Assembly (NCBI GenBank): GCA_035649895.1
Contig: DASRIS010000191.1
Span: 7,670-71,669 of the forward strand
Direction: 5' to 3'
Source: DASSUC01 sp035649895
GTDB taxonomy: Bacteria; Actinomycetota; Actinomycetes; Mycobacteriales; Micromonosporaceae
Length of the DNA: 64,000 nt
Position 1 is the first letter of the stretch, and each line of letters starts with the position of its first letter. The notes beneath the pieces are model-generated. The model ran no database searches, was not told the DNA's origin, and saw only the letters and a program-made list of their open reading frames with translations. A program made the position numbers and the translations under genes. Below are positions 8,162-16,866 of the stretch, one piece after another.

Positions 8162-9046
8162 CTAGCCGAAGCGGCCGGTGATGTAGTCCTCGGTGCGCTT
8201 GTCATCGGGGTCGGTGAACAGCTTGCCCGTGTCGTTGAGCTCGACCAGCTTGCCGTGGCGTACGCCGGCCGCGTCGACCTCGGCGGTGAAGAACGCGGTG
8301 TAGTGGCTCACCCGGGCCGCCTGCTGCATGTTGTGGGTGACGATGACGATCGTGTAGTGCTGGGCCAGCTCGTGCATCAGCTCCTCGATGCGGCCGGTGG
8401 CGATGGGGTCCAGCGCCGAGCACGGCTCGTCCATGAGGATCACCTCGGGGCGTACCGCGATGGTCCGGGCGATGCAGAGCCGCTGCTGCTGGCCGCCGGA
8501 GAGGGCGAGCCCGTTGGAGCGGAGCTTGCCCTTCACCTCGTCCCAGAGGGCGGCGCCGCGCAGCGCCTGCTCGACGTGGTCGTCCATGTTGCCGACCTTC
8601 ATCGCGGTGACCCGGGGGCCGTACGCCACATTGTCGTAGATCGACTTGGGGAACGGGTTGGGCTTCTGGAAGACCATCCCGATGCGCCGGCGCACCTCGA
8701 TCGGGTCCACCTCCGGCGCGTACAGGTCCTGGCCGTGGTAGCTGACCCGGCCGGTCACCCGCGCGCTGGGGATCAGGTCGTTCATCCGGTTCATCGTGCG
8801 CAGGATGGTGCTCTTGCCGCAGCCGGACGGGCCGATCAGCGCGGTGACCCGGCGCTGGCGGATCGGCATCGACGTCTCGCGCACCGCCTCGTGGTCGCCG
8901 TAGAACACGCTGACGCGGTCCAGCTCCACCACGGCCGGCGGCCCGCCCGGCCCGTCGGTGGACCCGGCGGTGCCCGCATGGCCGGCCCGGTCGGCGCCTG
9001 GGGCGGCGATACGGACTGTCGGGCGGTCACTGGCGATGGAGATCAT
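8162..9046 (-). CDS. pstB: Phosphate ABC transporter ATP-binding protein PstB
   Basis: The 294-residue ATPase has Walker A GPSGCGKST at 72-80, signature LSGGQQQR, Walker B VILMDEPCSALDP and the H-loop IVIVTHNMQQA. SALDP and VFQKPNPFPKSIYDN are characteristic of PstB. It energises high-affinity phosphate import through PstA/PstC. The start is the ATG at 9046 with GGAGG eight bases upstream; an in-frame ATG at 9073 is less likely. An N-terminal tail of ~38 Ala/Gly-rich residues precedes the conserved domain, longer than in many PstB proteins. It is the last gene of pstSCAB. Confidence 0.96.
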   Translation of the reverse strand: MISIASDRPTVRIAAPGADRAGHAGTAGSTDGPGGPPAVVELDRVSVFYGDHEAVRETSMPIRQRRVTALIGPSGCGKSTILRTMNRMNDLIPSARVTGRVSYHGQDLYAPEVDPIEVRRRIGMVFQKPNPFPKSIYDNVAYGPRVTAMKVGNMDDHVEQALRGAALWDEVKGKLRSNGLALSGGQQQRLCIARTIAVRPEVILMDEPCSALDPIATGRIEELMHELAQHYTIVIVTHNMQQAARVSHYTAFFTAEVDAAGVRHGKLVELNDTGKLFTDPDDKRTEDYITGRFG

Positions 9047-9084
9047 GTCGAGTCCCTCCTGAAGGTTGCCCATCGCACCGGTCC

Positions 9085-10002
9085 TCACCAGCGCTTCTGG
9101 AACCTGTTGCGGACCACGATGGCCAGCGAGTTCATCAGCAGCAGGAGGCCGAGCAGGAGCACGATCGCCGCGGCGCCGAGCCGCTGGAAACCGGCCTGCG
9201 CCTCGATGACCAGGCTGAAGATCTGGACGGGCAGGACGGTGTACGCGCTGTCCAGCCCGTTGGGGTTGAACGTGATGTACGTGACAGCACCGAGCATGAT
9301 CAACGGTGCGGCCTCGCCGATCGCCCGGGAGAGCGCCAGGATCGAGCCGGTCGCGATGCCGGGCACCGCGATCGGCAGCACCTGCCGGGAGATGGTCTGC
9401 CACCTGGTGGCGCCGAGCGCGTAGGAGGCCTGCCGGATCGACTGCGGCACGGCCCGGATCGCCTCGCGGGTGGCGATGATGACGATCGGCAGCACGAGCA
9501 GGGCCAGGATCAGCGATGCGGTGAGCACCGTGAAGCCCAGGCCCATGGCCCGGGCGATGACGCCGAGGCCGAGGATGCCGAAGATGATCGACGGTACGCC
9601 GGCCAGGTTCTGGATGTTCAGCTCCAGGAGCCGGTTGTACCACCGCTCGTTGTTGGCGTACTCCTCGAGGTAGATGGCGGCGAGGATGCCGATAGGAAGG
9701 CAGATCAGCGCGGTGGTGCCGATCACCCAGAGGGTGCCGGTGATCGCGGACTGCACGCCGGCGCCCTCGATGCGCGAGACGCGACCGGTCGGCATGTTCT
9801 CCCACAGCCGGGCGTCCAGCCGGTCCCAGCCCCGGTAGATGGCGAAGGCGACGATCCAGACCAGGAAGGCGAAGGCGACCACCAGGCAGGAGAGCAGGGC
9901 CAGCCGGAACAGCGTCTCGCCGACCCGCACCCGCCGGCGGGTCAGCGCGGCGCCCGGGTCGCTGGGGGCGGGTGCGGCCAGTACGGCGGGCGGGGCGGTC
10001 AC
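9085..10002 (-). CDS. pstA: Phosphate ABC transporter permease PstA
   Basis: A 305-residue inner-membrane permease with six predicted membrane segments. It carries the binding-protein-dependent transport motif that docks PstB (ALSRAIGEAAPLIMLGA) and the typical AIYLEEYA segment. The first 25 residues are a cytoplasmic Ala/Pro-rich tail. The GTG at 10002 overlaps the pstC stop as GTGA, so the two subunits are translationally coupled. With PstC it forms the translocation pore. Confidence 0.95.
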   Translation of the reverse strand: MTAPPAVLAAPAPSDPGAALTRRRVRVGETLFRLALLSCLVVAFAFLVWIVAFAIYRGWDRLDARLWENMPTGRVSRIEGAGVQSAITGTLWVIGTTALICLPIGILAAIYLEEYANNERWYNRLLELNIQNLAGVPSIIFGILGLGVIARAMGLGFTVLTASLILALLVLPIVIIATREAIRAVPQSIRQASYALGATRWQTISRQVLPIAVPGIATGSILALSRAIGEAAPLIMLGAVTYITFNPNGLDSAYTVLPVQIFSLVIEAQAGFQRLGAAAIVLLLGLLLLMNSLAIVVRNRFQKRW

Positions 10003-10958
10003 TCGTACACCTCCCGGAACCTGCGCACCAGCCGGATCGACAGGGCGTTGAGGGCGAACGTGAAGCCGAACAGCAGCGAGCCGACCGCGAAGATGCTGCG
10101 GTAGTCGAGCGAGTCGACCGGCACGTCACCCTGGCCGATGTTGGCGATGAACGCGGTCATGGTGGCCGCCGCCCGCAGCGGGTTCAGCTCGATGTGGTCC
10201 GAGGAGAGCCCGCCGGCGATCGTGACGATCATCGTCTCGCCGATCGCGCGGGACAGGCCGAGGACGAACGACGCGACGATCCCGGAGACCGCAGCCGGGA
10301 GCACCACCCTGACCGCGACCTGCATCTTCGAGGAGGCGAGGGCGTACGCGCCCGCGCGCAGGCTCTCCGGCACGGCGGTCATCGCGTCCTCGGAGAGGCT
10401 GGCCACCGTCGGCACGATCATGATGCCCATGACGATGCTCGCGACCAGGATGTTCTGGAAGTCCGGCTGGTCCGTGCCCGGCCAGATGCTGCGCAGCACC
10501 GAGTTGAGGGCGAACAGCGCGAAGAAGCCGTACACCACCGTGGGGATGCCGGCGAGGATCTCCAGCAGCGGCTTGAGTGCCTTGCGGGTCCGGCCGGACG
10601 CGTACTCGGCCAGGTAGATGGCGGACCCGAGCCCGAGCGGGATGGCGATCGCCACGGCGATGAAGGTCGAGATGATCGTCGAGGTGAGCAGCGGCAGCAC
10701 GCCGTAGCTGCGCGGGTCCAGGGTCGGCGTCCACCGGTCGCCGGTGAGGAACTCGACGACGCCGACCTCGGCGAAGAACTCCACGGTCGGCTCCACCAGC
10801 GCGACCACGATCCCCACCGTGGTCGCGACCGACACCGCAGCCGCGACCACCAGCAGCGCCTCGATGACCCGCTCGCCCGGCCGGCGGCGCCCCCGCCGTA
10901 GGGACACGCGCGCTGCGGCGGGGGTGCTGCTGTCCTGAGCTGTCCGAGCTGCCGTCAC
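9999..10958 (-). CDS. pstC: Phosphate ABC transporter permease PstC
   Basis: A 319-residue permease with a ~30-residue charged N-terminus, a first membrane segment around residues 33-55, and the conserved SAIYLAEYAS and LSRAIGETMIVTIAGG motifs of PstC. The extracytoplasmic loop EFLTGDRWTPTLDP is a PstC hallmark. Start is the GTG at 10958, one base downstream of the pstS stop region, so pstS-pstC-pstA-pstB form a compact operon. Length is normal. Confidence 0.95.
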   Translation of the reverse strand: MTAARTAQDSSTPAAARVSLRRGRRRPGERVIEALLVVAAAVSVATTVGIVVALVEPTVEFFAEVGVVEFLTGDRWTPTLDPRSYGVLPLLTSTIISTFIAVAIAIPLGLGSAIYLAEYASGRTRKALKPLLEILAGIPTVVYGFFALFALNSVLRSIWPGTDQPDFQNILVASIVMGIMIVPTVASLSEDAMTAVPESLRAGAYALASSKMQVAVRVVLPAAVSGIVASFVLGLSRAIGETMIVTIAGGLSSDHIELNPLRAAATMTAFIANIGQGDVPVDSLDYRSIFAVGSLLFGFTFALNALSIRLVRRFREVYE

Positions 10959-10959
10959 G

Positions 10960-11922
10960 TCAGCCCTTCGCCTTGTCCAGCGCCGCGCCGAGGTCGGCCT
11001 TCTGCGCGGCGGTCAGGGGTACGTACCGGGTCTCTTCGACAATTTCATCAATATGCCCGGCGTAGAACTCGACGAAACTGCGCACCTGTGGCTTGCTGGC
11101 CATCGCCTGGTTGCTCACGTAGATGTACAGCGGGCGGGACAGCGGCCGGTACGAGCCGTCCTGCGCAGCGGCGACGCTCGGTGCGACGCAGCCGCCACCC
11201 CCGTCGACCTTGACGGCCTTCAGCTTGTCCGCGTTCTCCTCGAAGTAGGTGAACCCGAAGTAGCCCAGCCCGCCGGTTGACCCGGCCACGCCCTGGACCA
11301 GCACGTTGTCGTTCTCCGACGCGGTGTAGTCGGCGCGGCTGCGGTCCTCCTTTCCGTTGATGGCGGCGGTGAAGAAGTCGAACGTGCCGGAGTCGGTGCC
11401 CGGCCCGAAGAGGTCCAGCCGCTGGTCCGGGAAGGACGGGTCGACCTCCTTCCAGCTGCGCACCTTCGAGCCCTGGTCCCAGACCTTCTTGAGCTGGGCG
11501 GTGGTGAGGCACTCGGACCAGGTGTTCGCCTTGTTGACCACCACGGTCAGTGCGTCGTTAGCCACCACCAGCTCGGTGTAGGTGATGTTGGCGGCGGCGC
11601 AGGCCGCCTTCTCGCTGTCCTTGATCTGGCGCGAGGCGTTCGAGACGTCGGTCTCGCCCTTGCAGAACTTCTCGAACCCGCCGCCGGTGCCGGAGGTGCC
11701 CACGGTGATGTTCACCTTGGGCTGCTCCTCGCGGTAGATGTCCGCGGCCGCCTTGCTCAACGGCGCCACCGTGCTCGACCCGTCCACCAGTACCGATCCG
11801 GCGAGCCCGCCGGCTGTGCCGCCATCGCCGCCACAGCCGGCGAGTGCGGCGGGAGTGGCGAGTGCGAGCGCGGTGAGGAGGGCGCCTGCGGCGACGGGTC
11901 GCGAAAGCGCGTTGCGGTTCAC
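10960..11922 (-). CDS. pstS: Phosphate-binding lipoprotein PstS
   Basis: A 320-residue protein with a lipoprotein signal ending in LAGC (lipidated C30), then the PstS fold: VDGSSTVAPLSKAAAD and GTSGTGGGFEKFC provide the Ser/Thr/Gly phosphate-binding loops, and FGPGTDSGTFDFF supplies the Asp and Ser contacts. It captures periplasmic-side phosphate for PstCAB. The start is the GTG at 11922. A PHO box lies ~107 bases upstream, which predicts induction by PhoP under phosphate limitation. Confidence 0.95.
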   Translation of the reverse strand: MNRNALSRPVAAGALLTALALATPAALAGCGGDGGTAGGLAGSVLVDGSSTVAPLSKAAADIYREEQPKVNITVGTSGTGGGFEKFCKGETDVSNASRQIKDSEKAACAAANITYTELVVANDALTVVVNKANTWSECLTTAQLKKVWDQGSKVRSWKEVDPSFPDQRLDLFGPGTDSGTFDFFTAAINGKEDRSRADYTASENDNVLVQGVAGSTGGLGYFGFTYFEENADKLKAVKVDGGGGCVAPSVAAAQDGSYRPLSRPLYIYVSNQAMASKPQVRSFVEFYAGHIDEIVEETRYVPLTAAQKADLGAALDKAKG

Positions 11923-12028
11923 CCCGTGACTGCCTCTCTGCCCGTAGGCTTGTCTGTCCGTAGGCCCGCGGTCCGTCCCAGGCCCGACAGGGCCGACGGT
12001 AGGAGCGGTAGGTTGCCGGCCAGTCGGA

Positions 12029-12050
12029 CCTTTGTGAACAAAGCGTGAAC
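12029..12050 (-). promoter_or_regulatory. PHO box (PhoP operator) upstream of pstS
   Basis: Read on the minus strand, two adjacent 11-base direct repeats occur: GTTCACGCTTT (12050-12040) and GTTCACAAAGG (12039-12029). Both match the actinobacterial PhoP consensus unit that starts GTTCA. Position and orientation relative to pstS fit a PhoP-activated promoter. Confidence 0.8.
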
Positions 12051-12128
12051 ACGCAGGTGCACCCAGCTAAATGGTGATCTTGTTGGGAGCGTACGCGGGC
12101 GTGCGGCGGTCGGGTTCGTGCTGGTGGG

Positions 12129-13694
12129 CTAGGGGCTGCCGAGGCGGGCGACGCTGACCAGGGCCCGCGCCGTGAGATGGGCCACCCGGCGCAGCTGGCC
12201 GTCGGCCAGCCGCCAGGAGAGCAGCCACTGGCCGGCCCCGATCAGCAGCGTGCCCGGGTCCAGCCAGCCCAGCACCGCCGGCCGCCCCTCGGTGACCGCC
12301 TCCGGACCAGCTGCCAGCGCCCGGCGTACCGTGCCGGTGGCGAGGTCGACGACCACGGACGCGGACACGGCGGTCGACTCGCTCGGCAGCGTCAGCTTCT
12401 GGGCGTCGCAGTCGCGCGCCGCCAAGCCGTTGTGCCGGAAGCCGGGCCCCGTCCAAGGTCCGATCCAGCCGGTCCAGTCACCGCTGATGGTGGTGACGAC
12501 CGGGACCACGGCATCCGGGCCGGAGCGCTGGTAGCGGCGTACCCGGGCCGGTGCGGTCGCCGGGTCGCCAGCGGGCAGCAGCTCCGCCACCTGCGCGGCG
12601 AGGGACGCCGGCAGCCCGACCGGGCCGGCCGGCGAGGCGGTGGATGCGGGCGGGCCGACCGGTGCCGCCGTGCCCGTGGACCGGCCGTGGTCGGTCAGCG
12701 CGTGCCTTGCGTCCACTGTGGTCTCGGTCGCCACGCCCGTGCCCACATCCAGCAGCGCGGCGCCGCGCGAACCGCCGACGAGCAGGGCCCGCGGGCCGAG
12801 CCACACCGCGCCGGAGACCCGGAACCGGAACGAGAACCTGCGCACCGGGCCGGTGCGCAGGTCGGCGACGAGGATCCCGGTGCCGTCCGGGAACGCGGCC
12901 CACTCGCCGTTCGGCGCCAGCGCAACGCGCGTAGTCGTGGGGCCGGCGCGCGCCACCAGCCCGATGTCGGCGAGCAGCGGGTCGTCCAGCTCGCGGACGC
13001 CACCGTCGTCGGCGAGGATCCGCGGCGCGCGGTCACTGAGCACGAAGAGCGCCAGCGCCCGGCGGGCCGGCCGCTGTGACAGCCGGGCGGCCGAGCCGAG
13101 GTCGACCACTGCCGGCAGCACCGTCTGCCGCTGCGGCAGGCCCGCCCAGTCGGCGGGTGGTGGCAGCACGTCCACCCAGCGGGGCAGCTCGGCTGCTGGG
13201 GGAGGCGTGACGGCCGGCTCCGGGGCGGCCGGTTGCTCGCGGGGCACCAGGACCCCGGCGAGGAGCACCGCGGCGACCCCTAACGCGAGGTAGCCCCAGC
13301 GCCGGGTACGCCGGGCCGAGCCCCACGCGGCGGCGGCGAGCTGGGCCGGCGGCGGCCCGGGCAGCCGCGCCGCGTCCGGCCCGTACTCCGCGCGACGCAG
13401 CAGGCTCAGGTCAACGGCTGGCGCGCCGGGGTCGGCCGACTCGCGCCGCCAGGCCGCCGCCTCACGCTCGAAGATCCGATCGAGGTACGCGTCCGCGCCG
13501 CCGCCCGCGGACTCGTCACCGGTGTGGCGCAGCCGCGGCCAGCGCAGCGCCACGGCGCTGAACAGGTCGCCGGCGAAGGACTCGGCGAGACGGTCGTTGC
13601 CGGTCAGGGCGAGCGCAGCCAGCCGCACGCCGGGAGCGCGCCGGGCCACGAACGCGACGAAGTCGGCCGGCGGGGCGCTGCCGTCCCTTGCCAT
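12129..13694 (-). CDS. Membrane-anchored protein with sigma-region-2-like N-terminus and beta-propeller-like C-terminus; unknown function
   Basis: The 521-residue protein has three parts. Residues ~10-80 (FVAFVARRAPGVRLAALALTG) resemble the helical region 2 of SigE-type actinobacterial sigma factors but lack the clear polymerase-binding core. A single membrane helix follows at ~133-150 (YLALGVAAVLLAGVLVP). The exterior part of ~360 residues has recurring beta-strand segments such as VALAPNGEWAAFPDGTGILVADL, suggesting a propeller. I recognise no named family. It is co-directional with mshD and close to pst, and starts at the GTG/ATG context of 13694 (MARDGSAPP). An anti-sigma-like or envelope-sensing role is speculation. 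Confidence 0.75.
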   Translation of the reverse strand: MARDGSAPPADFVAFVARRAPGVRLAALALTGNDRLAESFAGDLFSAVALRWPRLRHTGDESAGGGADAYLDRIFEREAAAWRRESADPGAPAVDLSLLRRAEYGPDAARLPGPPPAQLAAAAWGSARRTRRWGYLALGVAAVLLAGVLVPREQPAAPEPAVTPPPAAELPRWVDVLPPPADWAGLPQRQTVLPAVVDLGSAARLSQRPARRALALFVLSDRAPRILADDGGVRELDDPLLADIGLVARAGPTTTRVALAPNGEWAAFPDGTGILVADLRTGPVRRFSFRFRVSGAVWLGPRALLVGGSRGAALLDVGTGVATETTVDARHALTDHGRSTGTAAPVGPPASTASPAGPVGLPASLAAQVAELLPAGDPATAPARVRRYQRSGPDAVVPVVTTISGDWTGWIGPWTGPGFRHNGLAARDCDAQKLTLPSESTAVSASVVVDLATGTVRRALAAGPEAVTEGRPAVLGWLDPGTLLIGAGQWLLSWRLADGQLRRVAHLTARALVSVARLGSP

Positions 13695-13725
13695 CTGCGA
13701 CCTCCTCGGCGCACCGCGGGCATGT

Positions 13726-14712
13726 CTATCCGGTACGGCGGAAGCTCACGTCAGTCGACCAGCGGGCGAAACCGAGCCGGCAGTAGAGGCCGGTCGCCCG
13801 GGTGTTCGCCTCGTCCACATAGAGCATCGCCTGGTCGAGACCTTGGGAACGCAGGTGGCGCAGGCCGGCCAGGGTGAGCGCGGCACCAAGGCCCAGCCGG
13901 TGCGCCCGCGGGTCGACACCGAGCACGTACACCTCCCCGATCGGCTCGTGGTGGTGCGGCGCCGCACCGTCTGGCAGGGGGTGGGTGTGCACCTCCCCGT
14001 GCACCTTGGTCCAGTGGAACCCGAGCAGCTCCCCGGTCCGCTCGGCGAGCAGGAAGCCGGCCGGGTCGAACCACGGCTCGGCCATCCGCACCTGAAGGTC
14101 GCGCAGGGTCCACCGGCCCTGGTCCGGGTGGTCGGCGAAGGCGCGGGCGTTGACGCGTACCCAGGCCTGCTCGTCCTCGCCGGGGCGGAACGCCCGGATC
14201 ACCACCCCGTCCGCGAGGTGCGGCGGGGGGATCGGCGCATAGAGCGAGCGGCGCATCTGCCACAGCACCCGGGCCCGCTCGAAGCCCAGGCTCAGGGCCA
14301 GCGCGTTGGCCGAGGGGTGGTCGCCGTGCGCCCACAGCCGCAGCCGGCCCGCCGGGTCGCACTCCCGGGCGATCTCGATCGCGGCGGTCACCAGGGCCCG
14401 GCCGAGCCCCTGGCGCCGGTGCATCGGGTGCACGACCAGCTCAGCCGAGGGCCCGTCGACCTCATCCGTAGTGTCCACATGCGCGTAGCCGACGAGGACC
14501 CCGGCCGGGTCCCGGCACAGCAGGTGCACCGCGGCCGGCTCGCCTCCGTGCCGCAGGTGCAGCACCACGTGCTCGGAGAGCGGGTACGCCCCGTCCGCGT
14601 CGCCGGCCGAGCGGGCCAGCTCCAGCACCTCGCGGACATCGGCGGGGGACAGGCGGCTGGTACGCCCCACCGGGCGGGTCACCCGTGACGCCGCCGTCAG
14701 GTCCCCGGTCAC
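13726..14712 (-). CDS. mshD: Mycothiol synthase MshD
   Basis: A 328-residue tandem GNAT protein. It acetylates Cys-GlcN-Ins with acetyl-CoA, the last step of mycothiol synthesis in the cytosol. The N-terminal half has VHPMHRRQGLGRAL; the C-terminal half has the acetyl-CoA-binding VLGVDPRAHRLGLGAAL and ends with LYCRLGFARWSTDVSF, all typical of MshD. GTG at 14712 starts 37 bases after the glnR stop. Together with mshA at 57.0 kb, two of the mycothiol genes lie in this window. Confidence 0.94.
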   Translation of the reverse strand: MTGDLTAASRVTRPVGRTSRLSPADVREVLELARSAGDADGAYPLSEHVVLHLRHGGEPAAVHLLCRDPAGVLVGYAHVDTTDEVDGPSAELVVHPMHRRQGLGRALVTAAIEIARECDPAGRLRLWAHGDHPSANALALSLGFERARVLWQMRRSLYAPIPPPHLADGVVIRAFRPGEDEQAWVRVNARAFADHPDQGRWTLRDLQVRMAEPWFDPAGFLLAERTGELLGFHWTKVHGEVHTHPLPDGAAPHHHEPIGEVYVLGVDPRAHRLGLGAALTLAGLRHLRSQGLDQAMLYVDEANTRATGLYCRLGFARWSTDVSFRRTG

Positions 14713-14749
14713 CCGTTCACGGTACCGTTCCCGGGGTTTCGGGGGCAGA

Positions 14750-15472
14750 TCAACGAACTGGCGTGCGTACCGCCCGCTCGGGCTCGGGCAGCTGCCGCGC
14801 CGAGGGCGGCACCACGAACTTGTAGCCGACCTGGCGCACCGTGCCGATCATCGACTCGTACTCCGAGCCCAGCTTGGCGCGCAGCCGCCGGACGTGGACG
14901 TCGACGGTACGGGTGCCGCCGAAGTAGTCGTACCCCCAGACCTCGCGCAGCAGCTGGTCCCTGGTGAACACCCGCCCCGGATGCTGGGCGAGGAACTTGA
15001 CCAGCTCGAACTCCTTGTAGGTCAGGTCCAGCGGGCGGCCCTTGAGCCGGGCGGCGTAGGTGTCCGGGTCGATGACCAGCTCGCCGGCGCGGATCAGCCC
15101 ACCCGCACCGGCGGTCGTCCCGGCCAGCCGGCCGACGGCCAGGCGCAGCCGCGCCTCCACCTCGGCCGGGCCGGCGCTGGCCAGCACGACGTCGTCGGCG
15201 CCCCAGTCGGCGTGGACCGCGGCCAGGCCCGCCTCGGTCACCACGGCGAGCAGCGGCACCCCGGGGCCGGTGGCGCGCAGCAGGCGGCAGGTGGCCCGGG
15301 CCTCGGCGAGCTCGGCCCGGGCGTCGACGAGGACCACGTCGGGGCTGGGCGGGTCGAGCAGCGTACCCACGTCCCGGTTCGCGCAGCGCGCCGAGTGGGT
15401 CAGCAGGTCGAGTGCGGGGAGCACGCGGGCCGGCGGCACGGTGGGCGCAGCCGCCAGTATCAGAACCTCCAC
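14750..15472 (-). CDS. glnR: GlnR-type winged-helix response regulator
   Basis: The 240-residue protein has an atypical receiver domain (VEVLILAAAPTVPPA; the conserved GlnR Asp is D50 in VVLVDARAEL) and an OmpR-type winged helix (LDLTYKEFELVKFLAQHPGR, then GGTRTVDVHVRRLRAKLG). The sequence closely follows GlnR, the global nitrogen regulator of actinomycetes that controls glnA, amtB and nitrate genes, and that works without a dedicated kinase. GTG at 15472 is the only reasonable start. It precedes mshD, as in other actinomycetes. Confidence 0.88.
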   Translation of the reverse strand: MEVLILAAAPTVPPARVLPALDLLTHSARCANRDVGTLLDPPSPDVVLVDARAELAEARATCRLLRATGPGVPLLAVVTEAGLAAVHADWGADDVVLASAGPAEVEARLRLAVGRLAGTTAGAGGLIRAGELVIDPDTYAARLKGRPLDLTYKEFELVKFLAQHPGRVFTRDQLLREVWGYDYFGGTRTVDVHVRRLRAKLGSEYESMIGTVRQVGYKFVVPPSARQLPEPERAVRTPVR

Positions 15473-15600
15473 CCGGACACCGGCCTTTCCCTGCGGGCTC
15501 CCGGCGGTAAGCCTTGACAATACCTTCAGCGCTGACCTGCCGGAACGGGATCGCACGAGGGCGGCGTGCCAGGCCCGGCCCGCTCTGGCACGATCGGTGC

Positions 15601-16824
15601 GTGTTCCCCTCCGCCCCCCCGCCAGACAGCGGCGACCGTCCTGCGCGAGCCGGCCGGCCCGGTCGCGGGACCGCGCCCCGCGACTCCCGGTACGGCCCGG
15701 CCCGGGAGGGGGCGCCGCGTGCCCCGCGGGAGGGCGCAGCGCGCGACCGGCCGCAGCGGGACGCCGGCCCGCGTGACACGGGCCCGCGCGACGCGGGGCC
15801 GCGGCGCGAGCCCGGTGGCCGGTATGGGACAGGGACTCCCGACCGGGACCCGCTCGACGACCTGTTCGAGGAGCGCCGCGAGCGGCCCTCCGGGCGGCGT
15901 GCCCCACGGGGTCCGGGCGAGCCCGGCGGTGACCCGGGGCGCCGTGGGCCGGGCGCGCCACCCGGTGCCGGACCGGCCGGGGACCCGGTGCCCGTACGCC
16001 GGCTGCTCTCGCTCGGCATCGCCGGCTTCGCCGGCCTGCTCGCCATCGGCCTGATCTTCGGCGCGCAGACCTCCGGACCGGGCGCGGCCCGGGTGCCGTA
16101 CGCCTCGGTGATCTTCGGGGTGCAGGTTCTCTTCGTGCTCGCCTGGACGGTCGCGGTGCGCCCGCCGGCGCCGCGCGTCGTGGCCGTGGTAGGGGTGGTC
16201 ACCGCCCTGGCCGCGGACGTGGCGGCGGTGTGGCCCGAGGAGGCCACCGCGGCCGCGATCGGGTACGTGGCCGCGGGCGGCTTCGTCACCGCCGTGCTGG
16301 GGCAGCTCAGCCGCAGGCCAGGCCGGATCCGGGTGACCGAGTCGCTGGGCACCAGCCTGGTGGTCGTGATCGGTGTCGTCGCCTTCGCGATGCTCATCGT
16401 GTTGACCCGGCTGCCGCTGGGTACACAGGCCATCGTGGTGACGATGGCGGCGACCGGCGTGAGCCTGATGGTGGCGCGGGTGACCGACGCCATCGTGCCG
16501 TACCCCCGGCTCGCCCCGACCGTGCCCCGCGGCGCCGCCGGCATCGTCGCCGGCGCCATGGGCGGCACCTTCGCCGCCGCCCTCCTGGGCAGCCTGATCG
16601 TGGAGTTCAACCCCCAGAAGGGCGCGCTGGTCGGCCTGGTCGCGGCGCTCGCCGCCGTGCTCGCGGACCTTGCGGTGGGGTACGCCGAGGCGGGCCGCGT
16701 GCTGGCGGGTGAGCCCGGAACACTGTGGCTCGCCCGGCACCTGCAGGGTCCTCTCGGCGGGTTCGCCCTCGCCGCCCCGGCGGCGTACGTGATCAGCGTG
16801 ATCTTTCTGGTACCGAACTTCTGA
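15601..16824 (+). CDS. Multi-pass membrane protein with long disordered N-terminus; unknown function
   Basis: The 407-residue protein starts at the GTG at 15601 (VFPSAPPPDSGD). Residues ~1-135 are Arg/Pro/Gly/Asp-rich low-complexity sequence with imperfect repeats (RDAGPRDTGPRDAGPR). The rest has about eight predicted membrane helices (for example LLSLGIAGFAGLLAIGLIF and VVVIGVVAFAMLIVLTRL). I recognise no family. It is divergent from glnR and upstream of a DUF2993 protein, a pairing that suggests an envelope function. Confidence 0.8.
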   Translation: MFPSAPPPDSGDRPARAGRPGRGTAPRDSRYGPAREGAPRAPREGAARDRPQRDAGPRDTGPRDAGPRREPGGRYGTGTPDRDPLDDLFEERRERPSGRRAPRGPGEPGGDPGRRGPGAPPGAGPAGDPVPVRRLLSLGIAGFAGLLAIGLIFGAQTSGPGAARVPYASVIFGVQVLFVLAWTVAVRPPAPRVVAVVGVVTALAADVAAVWPEEATAAAIGYVAAGGFVTAVLGQLSRRPGRIRVTESLGTSLVVVIGVVAFAMLIVLTRLPLGTQAIVVTMAATGVSLMVARVTDAIVPYPRLAPTVPRGAAGIVAGAMGGTFAAALLGSLIVEFNPQKGALVGLVAALAAVLADLAVGYAEAGRVLAGEPGTLWLARHLQGPLGGFALAAPAAYVISVIFLVPNF

Positions 16825-16853
16825 GCCGGCACTTCTGAGCCGGCGACTTCTGG
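16817..16853 (+). repeat. 14-bp tandem duplication across a stop codon
   Basis: ACTTCTGAGCCGGC occurs at 16817-16830 and again at 16831-16844, followed by a partial third copy. The first copy contains the TGA of the preceding membrane protein gene. Confidence 0.85.
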
Positions 16854-16866
16854 TGAGGAGGCCATC

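Noticed and set aside
8162..10129. A single 655-codon frame covering pstB and part of pstA
   Set aside because: Upstream part is an out-of-frame reading of pstA; pstB starts at 9046 with its own Shine-Dalgarno.
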